64,000 bases of DNA from JACMMS01 sp043758775 (GTDB lineage Bacteria; Pseudomonadota; Gammaproteobacteria; Burkholderiales; Methylophilaceae): the NCBI GenBank assembly GCA_043758775.1, contig JAYVMU010000002.1:1-64000 (forward strand), given 5' to 3'. Shown here piece after piece: positions 59,170 through 64,000 of the stretch. How positions within the stretch are numbered: the first letter of the stretch is position 1; the number at the start of each line of letters is the position of its first letter. Made by a program: the position numbers and the translations under genes. The notes beneath the pieces were generated by a model, which did not search any database, was not told the DNA's origin, and saw only the letters and a list, made by a program, of their open reading frames with translations.

Positions 59170-60435
59170 TTACTGGATAAACGCGTTGAAATACACCGTA
59201 ATATAACTACCTGCAGCCAACGTAGCTGCTGCTGGTGCGGTAATTGCACTAGTGGCTAACGCGTTGAAAGTAATAGTAATCACTTGACCAGCAATACTTG
59301 CACCCGCTGTTGTCGCATTGGCTGCCACACCAGGAGCTACCACACCAGGACCAACGCCAGCGCCTGTTACCGCAGCAAAGCCAGTAGTAGGTGACAAGCT
59401 TGTTCCGCCACCTGGTATACATGCTGCCGCGCCACCTGTGCCACTGTTAAGCTTGGTGTCAAAGGCAAGTTGCGAAACCAAAGTATCAGCTAAGCTTGTA
59501 AGCGTTGCTGGCGATGCTCCTGTATTGGCAACTGTGATTGCATATTGCACAGCTCCACCTGGGATGTTTTTCGGATTTGAGCCGCCATTAGCAGGGTCAC
59601 ATATTGGTGTAACTATTTTTGAAACCGCAAGCGTTGCAGTCACTACACGATACTGACTACGTGCAGAAGACTTGGCATCGTTGGCACCATCATCTGTACC
59701 CGCAGCATCAGCAAATACAACATCAACGTTTGCCGTATTAGCACCAACGGTTGCTGTCAGTGTTGGACCTAATGAACCTGGAGTTGCTGTATAACCAGTT
59801 GCAGTAAAGGTACCTTGAGCTGTCGCAATCAAGTTAACAACGGCATTGTCGCCATTGACTTGCCCTGCAGGAATAGTACACACCACAAACACGGTGGCAG
59901 AGTTTCCTGATATAAGCTCATCAACGTATGTTGCTGCTAAGTCTGTACCCGGATTGTAAACACCGTTGCCATTGGTATCTAGAAACGTGGAACAAGAGGT
60001 CGCATCAAAATTATCGGTGCCATTAGGAGCAAAAAGAATAGTACCGTTTGCTAGGTTCGCTGTCGTTAAGCTAAGGTCAATGGGCGAGTTGCCGTTGTTG
60101 GTCACAGTAAAAGTAGATGCTTGCGCCGTTGCACCTGGTACAACTGACGTAAACGTACCTGGCCCAGTTACCAGTGGATTGATTTTCGCATCCACTAAGA
60201 AGGTGGTGGCAGTACCTGCACCAGCTGAGTTACCAGTTGTTGAAGAGCCAATGGCTGTTTGTGCCACAGCGCCAACTGAGTAGCTCAAAGTTGCCAAGTT
60301 AGAAACAGAAGTGCCAACGGGCGTACCGACTGGTGCCGCCCACGCGCTAATACTGCTAAAGCCCAACATCAAGCCCGCGGCAATTAAGCCGAACGCTTTG
60401 AGTTTTGATGGGCCATGTAAATTAAAATATTTCAT
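59170..60435 (-). CDS. Secreted DUF11-type protein
   Basis: A 421-residue protein with a signal peptide (about 1-33, ending SISAWA) and AAGGAGC before ATG 60435. The N-terminal half is an Ig-like domain with a probable disulfide (ATSCSTFLD and FVVCTIPAG) and the signature VDVVFADAAG. The C-terminal half is a DUF11 domain: VTPICDPANGGSNPKNIPGG, then VQYAITVANTGASPATL. It ends exactly after the last strand, ITVYFNAFIQ. It is paralogous to the genes at 61227 and 62256. Composition is extremely rich in Ala, Thr, Gly and Val. There is no PEP-CTERM, sortase or lipobox signal. Confidence 0.75.
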   Translation of the reverse strand: MKYFNLHGPSKLKAFGLIAAGLMLGFSSISAWAAPVGTPVGTSVSNLATLSYSVGAVAQTAIGSSTTGNSAGAGTATTFLVDAKINPLVTGPGTFTSVVPGATAQASTFTVTNNGNSPIDLSLTTANLANGTILFAPNGTDNFDATSCSTFLDTNGNGVYNPGTDLAATYVDELISGNSATVFVVCTIPAGQVNGDNAVVNLIATAQGTFTATGYTATPGSLGPTLTATVGANTANVDVVFADAAGTDDGANDAKSSARSQYRVVTATLAVSKIVTPICDPANGGSNPKNIPGGAVQYAITVANTGASPATLTSLADTLVSQLAFDTKLNSGTGGAAACIPGGGTSLSPTTGFAAVTGAGVGPGVVAPGVAANATTAGASIAGQVITITFNALATSAITAPAAATLAAGSYITVYFNAFIQ

Positions 60436-60590
60436 GGTATTGCTCCTTAAAAAAATAAAATTAAAACTAATTTATTACTGGTTGCATTTACGTACTGTTA
60501 ATAAAAAGCGGTTTTTTGTTGGGTGGGCTGTGTTGTCCGCGGCTATTAAGTAATCGCACGAACAAATCTGGTCGCCAAATATAATAAAAT

Positions 60591-60608
60591 GCCGGCGGTG
60601 GCGCCGGC
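60591..60608 (-). terminator. GC-rich hairpin followed by AT-rich run on the minus strand
   Basis: Arms gccggcg (60591-60597) and cgccggc (60602-60608) pair perfectly with a 4-base loop. On the leftward transcript it is followed by ATTTTATTAT. It lies about 100 bases past the stop of the 164-residue DUF11 gene and may partly terminate the operon. Confidence 0.5.
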
Positions 60609-60623
60609 TGCGGAATCATGTGA

Positions 60624-60645
60624 CGCGGCGGGTGTACCCGCCGCG
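60624..60645 (-). repeat. Second GC-rich 9-bp hairpin
   Basis: Arms cgcggcggg (60624-60632) and cccgccgcg (60637-60645) form a perfect 9-bp stem with a tgta loop. Together with the hairpin at 60591-60608 it makes a GC-rich pair in an otherwise AT-rich 270-base gap between two DUF11 genes. Confidence 0.7.
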
Positions 60646-60706
60646 GGCTTAACAAGTAATTTTGCATATTAGGTATTCAAATGATTTAAGTTATTTACGG
60701 TGGTAT

Positions 60707-61201
60707 TTACTTAACTACCGCTTTAAATGTCAAAGTGCCTGTTTGTGCTGGCGCTAGCTCACCCTTGTACGTCCAACGGATGTTTGTATATTCCTCAGCT
60801 GCTGGAGGGCGTACTTTGCCTTCTTTAGTCGTCACGCTTAATTTATCTTCTGCACTATAGGTTTTACCGCCATCCGTCGAAAATGTGATGTCTGTATTTG
60901 CGCCGGCCGCGCTGCCAATGGTGTAGCGCATATGCTCTGGCACGGGGTTATTAATGACAATATTGCCAACCGATTTATCGGATATATTTTTAAAAGTGGT
61001 GGTATAAATCACTTCACCATCAGGCCCAACTTTTTGCGCAGGGATGCGCTTGGTTTCTTTAGTGCCGTCTTTGTTGATGGTCACTTTATCTACTTCAGCC
61101 ACGCTTTTAACTTCAACTGCCCCTGCTGCAGCAAAAGCAATATGCGTTAAACTAAAAACCGCTACTGAAATAACTGATATTAATAACTGTTTGATTTTCA
61201 T
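60707..61201 (-). CDS. Small secreted DUF11-type protein
   Basis: A 164-residue protein with a signal peptide (about 1-25, ending THIAFAA) and AAAGGAAAG upstream of ATG 61201. The single Ig-like/DUF11 domain contains YTTTFKNISDKSVGNIVINN, then PVPEHMRYTIGSAAGANTDI and FSTDGGKTYSAEDKL, and it ends at TGTLTFKAVVK. It is more charged (Lys, Glu) than its neighbours and lacks the Ala/Thr-rich character. It starts 25 bases after the stop of the 342-residue gene. Possibly a pilin-like or barrel-bound subunit; function unknown. Confidence 0.75.
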   Translation of the reverse strand: MKIKQLLISVISVAVFSLTHIAFAAAGAVEVKSVAEVDKVTINKDGTKETKRIPAQKVGPDGEVIYTTTFKNISDKSVGNIVINNPVPEHMRYTIGSAAGANTDITFSTDGGKTYSAEDKLSVTTKEGKVRPPAAEEYTNIRWTYKGELAPAQTGTLTFKAVVK

Positions 61202-61226
61202 AATCTTTCCTTTAAAAAATGGACAA

Positions 61227-62255
61227 CTAATTTACAAGTGCTTTAAATTGAATTAAAAAAGTATTGGGCGAAAGCACATTGCCCAAATTCACATCTACCG
61301 TATTGGCAGTAAAATCTGCATTATCAGCATCTATCACATCGGTACGTGCTGCGCCATTCACTGTGATGCTGCCCGGTACATAAGTTAAGTTAGTTGGAAT
61401 TGGGTCTTGCACAGCTAGAGCAATTGCCGTGCCAACACCTGATAAGTTAACCTGAATCTGGTAGGTCACCGTATCGCCCGGCTTAAACGCTGTCAGGCAA
61501 GCAGGGCTGGGTGCACATAAAACTGATTTATTGAGAACAACTGATAAACCAATCTTGTAAGCTGATGCGGCTGATGCGGCTGCGTCTCGCAGAGCATCTC
61601 CAGCAACGCCCGCCAAAGGCGCCTGTGTGTCCGCAAAAACGATGTCGATTCCATTAGTATTTGGTCCTGATGTTTGCGTTAATACACCAGTTGCTGATGT
61701 GCCTGCGGCACGGGTAGTAGCGGTAAGCGCTACAGCAGAAACTTGATTGGAAGTAGCGCTTGACGGAATATTACATACTAAATAAACTTTCGCGCTTGCA
61801 TCTGGCGCAAGATTGCCAATAAACGTGGCTAAGTCCTGACCAGCTTGATAACCAGGCGTAGTTCCATCTTCTACATGAATGCTACAGCTGGTTACATTAA
61901 AAGTTGTACCACTGCCAAAAGGGTCAGCAATTCCTGTTAGCGTATCCGTTAATGCGTAATCTTCTGTCGTATTGCCTAAATTAGTGACAACAAAGTTTGT
62001 CACCACACCAGACTGGCCAATTGCCGCGCCTATTTCACTCGTGTCCGAGGTTGTGACAGATAAATTGACTTTATGGTCGACGATAAAGCTAGCTACATTG
62101 CTGGAAATGGGTGCTTGCGGTATTGTGTTTACGCTGAAAACAAGCGTTGCGATAATGCTAATATTAGTGCCTGCTAGCGTACCAGCCGCATGCGTATTGG
62201 TACTCAGCAGCATTAAATTAGCCAATAAAATTCCTCTGAAAATGAAAGTGCGCAT
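61227..62255 (-). CDS. Secreted DUF11-type protein
   Basis: A 342-residue protein with a signal peptide (about 1-23, ending NTHAAG). Its N-terminal domain matches that of the 421-residue protein in order of motifs: VTNLGNTTEDYALTD, a Cys pair (TSCSIHVED, YLVCNIPSS) and IDIVFADTQ. The C-terminal DUF11 domain (about 235-342) contains PGDTVTYQIQVNLSG, PTNLTYVPGSITVNG and ends IQFKALVN. The ATG follows the upstream stop directly, so the two genes are coupled. Confidence 0.75.
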   Translation of the reverse strand: MRTFIFRGILLANLMLLSTNTHAAGTLAGTNISIIATLVFSVNTIPQAPISSNVASFIVDHKVNLSVTTSDTSEIGAAIGQSGVVTNFVVTNLGNTTEDYALTDTLTGIADPFGSGTTFNVTSCSIHVEDGTTPGYQAGQDLATFIGNLAPDASAKVYLVCNIPSSATSNQVSAVALTATTRAAGTSATGVLTQTSGPNTNGIDIVFADTQAPLAGVAGDALRDAAASAASAYKIGLSVVLNKSVLCAPSPACLTAFKPGDTVTYQIQVNLSGVGTAIALAVQDPIPTNLTYVPGSITVNGAARTDVIDADNADFTANTVDVNLGNVLSPNTFLIQFKALVN

Positions 62256-64000
62256 TTAATTTACCACCACATTAAAAGTCACAGTGACAGACTCACCCGG
62301 TTTGAGCTCACCTGCTGTGTAGGTATTAGCGCCAAAAGTGCCAGCAGGCAATGCGGCGGCGTAATCGATGGTGATATTGGGGTTGGCGTAAGTTGCACCA
62401 TCCGCATCAGCCACATTGGTCAGAAATTTGGGATAGCCTGTACGTGTGCTGCTACCCCCAACATTGATATTAAAGCCTTTGCCGACTGCGCCACCTGCCT
62501 GTATTACGCCTGGTGGTACGGTGCTGTTACAAGTAGCCGCAGTTGCACCCTGTACATCATTAGGATCAAAAGTTAGAAAGCTCACTAATGCATCTGTCAC
62601 AGTGTTTAAGGTGGCTGAAGCTGTGCCTGTATTGGCAATGATGATGGTATAACGGGTGATTGAGCCAGGTATATTTTTTGGGTTTGAACTGCCATTGACT
62701 GGGTCACATACCAAGGTCACAGTTTTCTGCACATTGAGTGCAGCCGATGTCACGTTAATATTGATTTCGTCAATATTCCAAAAATTAGCTTGGCTAGTAG
62801 GTGTAGTGGGTTGGCCAGAGATATTGATTAAATTGCCACCAATGTCGCGCGCATAGACGCGAATTAACCAGTTAGGGCCTGGCACAAATCCTGCGGGAAT
62901 AACCAAAGCTGCGGTGTTCGTCCAAGTAGCGTCATTGGCTGTTGCATCGCCATGCGTACCATCGTTATACAGAATAATGCCGCCTGCAACTAAAGTACCC
63001 ACATTATCAAATACATCTGCAGTGACTGGTGTGCCTGCAAAGTTAGGCTGAGCATCGACTTGAGCTGTAATAGAGAGCGTTTGCCCAGCAGTAAAGACCG
63101 CAGCAGCTACTGGCAATGTAATATTGACGCCGTAAGCCTGAGGTGTGCCTAGTGTTGCTGTAACCACTGACCATTCCACATCGTCAATCAGAAACCAAGA
63201 CTGAAACTGATTAATGGTTTGTGTACGAATCTCTAGTGTTAAAGTTTTGCCAGCGGCCGCTGCAGGGAGGGCGACGGTACAGGTCACCCAAGGTTCTTGC
63301 AGTCGATTAAAAGTGGCAGACATCCCTAATGTATGGTTGTTTGATGCAGAGCCATTATCCCACCCATTATAGTTACCGTAACCTGGTTGGGTTGTGGTAG
63401 CTGCGCTTGCATTAAAGTTTGGACTAAATGGACATGTTGCATAGCTATTTGGTGCAATACTTGGGTCAACAATATTTAAGACTGTAGTCGCGCCATTCAG
63501 TAAGCGAATTCTAATGAAATCGAAATTGGTGGGGTTTGCAGCGTTTACTGCACTATCCCAGCCTTCTGGTTTAACTCTAACTGAAATACTGCCAAGGCCT
63601 GATGCAGGAAATGTAATAGTTTTTGTAAGAACTGCAGTACCGCCAATATCAGCTGAGGAGCGGAAACCTTCAAGATAAGAACCCGCACCTGTATTAGCAT
63701 TGCCGTTAGTAGTCATCGTTTGACCAGAGGCGGCATCGGTTACCGTTACAGTTTCATTAGTACGTAATTGCGCATCCATTGTTGTACCGGTGCGGGTAGC
63801 CGTTGCCCAACCTGGTGGAATTTGTGGGCTTGCACCAGCAATCGGCCCTTGTTCAAAGTTGCCATTAATAGGTGTTTGTGGATTAACTGGTTTAACACCG
63901 TTAGCAGTAATATCAAAATACAGGTAGTAAGTAACCGCACCAGCATCCTGCAAAATAAAACGCACTTCACCTTTGCCGTCCCCAGTCGGGTCAGTTGCAC
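62256..64000 (-). CDS. Large secreted DUF11-type protein, 5' end outside window
   Basis: The frame is open to the right window edge (upstream residues ATDPTGDGKGEVRFILQDAG), so GTG 63965 is not the real start. About 581 residues are visible. First comes a carbohydrate-binding/jelly-roll-like region (about 60-290) with NGNFEQGPIAGASPQIPPGW and FLIDDVEWSVV. An Ig-like domain follows, with GIILYNDGTHGDATANDATW. The C-terminal DUF11 domain matches that of the 421-residue protein (VTLVCDPVNGSSNPKNIPGS) and ends VTVTFNVVVN. It is the most upstream member of the cluster that can be seen. Confidence 0.7.
   Translation of the reverse strand, partial: ATDPTGDGKGEVRFILQDAGAVTYYLYFDITANGVKPVNPQTPINGNFEQGPIAGASPQIPPGWATATRTGTTMDAQLRTNETVTVTDAASGQTMTTNGNANTGAGSYLEGFRSSADIGGTAVLTKTITFPASGLGSISVRVKPEGWDSAVNAANPTNFDFIRIRLLNGATTVLNIVDPSIAPNSYATCPFSPNFNASAATTTQPGYGNYNGWDNGSASNNHTLGMSATFNRLQEPWVTCTVALPAAAAGKTLTLEIRTQTINQFQSWFLIDDVEWSVVTATLGTPQAYGVNITLPVAAAVFTAGQTLSITAQVDAQPNFAGTPVTADVFDNVGTLVAGGIILYNDGTHGDATANDATWTNTAALVIPAGFVPGPNWLIRVYARDIGGNLINISGQPTTPTSQANFWNIDEININVTSAALNVQKTVTLVCDPVNGSSNPKNIPGSITRYTIIIANTGTASATLNTVTDALVSFLTFDPNDVQGATAATCNSTVPPGVIQAGGAVGKGFNINVGGSSTRTGYPKFLTNVADADGATYANPNITIDYAAALPAGTFGANTYTAGELKPGESVTVTFNVVVN

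Noticed and set aside
57915..60283. Several rightward frames of 70-110 residues within the DUF11 genes
   Set aside because: They are shadows produced by the low-complexity Ala/Thr/Gly/Pro coding of the leftward genes.

Overview
The window looks like a chromosomal segment of an AT-rich betaproteobacterium, most likely a Methylophilaceae methylotroph (Methylotenera/Methylobacillus type). This rests on gene content: an EpsA/B/E/F/G/L-type exopolysaccharide (EPS) locus with an exosortase, a VPLPA/PEP-CTERM surface protein, and the E. coli-like trxB..ftsK-lolA//rarA-serS order. Taxonomy is inferred from recognised families, not from a database search.

Layout. 1-2.5 kb: an AaeB/AaeX/AaeA-type efflux set; the AaeB part is cut by the window edge and AaeA appears C-terminally frameshifted. 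2.7-7.0 kb: a small membrane protein, ispD-ispF (isoprenoid precursors), an MsbA-like ABC exporter and an Smr-domain protein. 7.3-13.9 kb: an exosortase substrate, an OmpA-type lipoprotein, trxB, a Dps ferritin, ftsK and lolA. 14.2-44.1 kb: a roughly 30-kb EPS island lying between lolA and rarA, which are normally adjacent. 44.3-52.9 kb: rarA, serS, mltF, rpiA, mfd. 52.9-64.0 kb: a leftward cluster of an OmpA-type lipoprotein, a 1714-residue DUF11/beta-barrel protein and four secreted DUF11-type proteins, the last running off the window.

The EPS island starts with the LuxR-type regulator EpsA, which has a well-spaced sigma-54-like element upstream. It continues with the priming sugar transferase (EpsB), OM export protein (EpsE), EpsL, chain-length protein (EpsF) and tyrosine kinase (EpsG). 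A leftward sub-block holds a Wzy-like polymerase, a wrecked Wzx flippase and a clan GH-A-like glycoside hydrolase. An intact Wzx, seven or eight glycosyltransferases and three left-handed-beta-helix acetyltransferases follow rightward. Then come a WecG/TagA-type transferase, an exosortase-EpsI fusion, the PrsT TPR lipoprotein, an ExeA-like ATPase and galE. The set can prime, assemble, flip, polymerise, export and trim a decorated polysaccharide and anchor exosortase substrates.

Most notable observations: (i) the DUF11 surface cluster, which looks like a poorly described envelope system; (ii) a flippase pseudogene carrying stops, a deletion and an intact 1050-bp IS30-family element with a 3-bp target duplication; (iii) a 12-bp perfect hairpin containing the ispD start codon; (iv) a G10 tract encoding the conserved Gly-Gly-Gly of the EpsI domain, a possible phase-variation site; (v) the insertion of the EPS island into a conserved housekeeping gene order. 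I found no tRNA, rRNA or CRISPR array.
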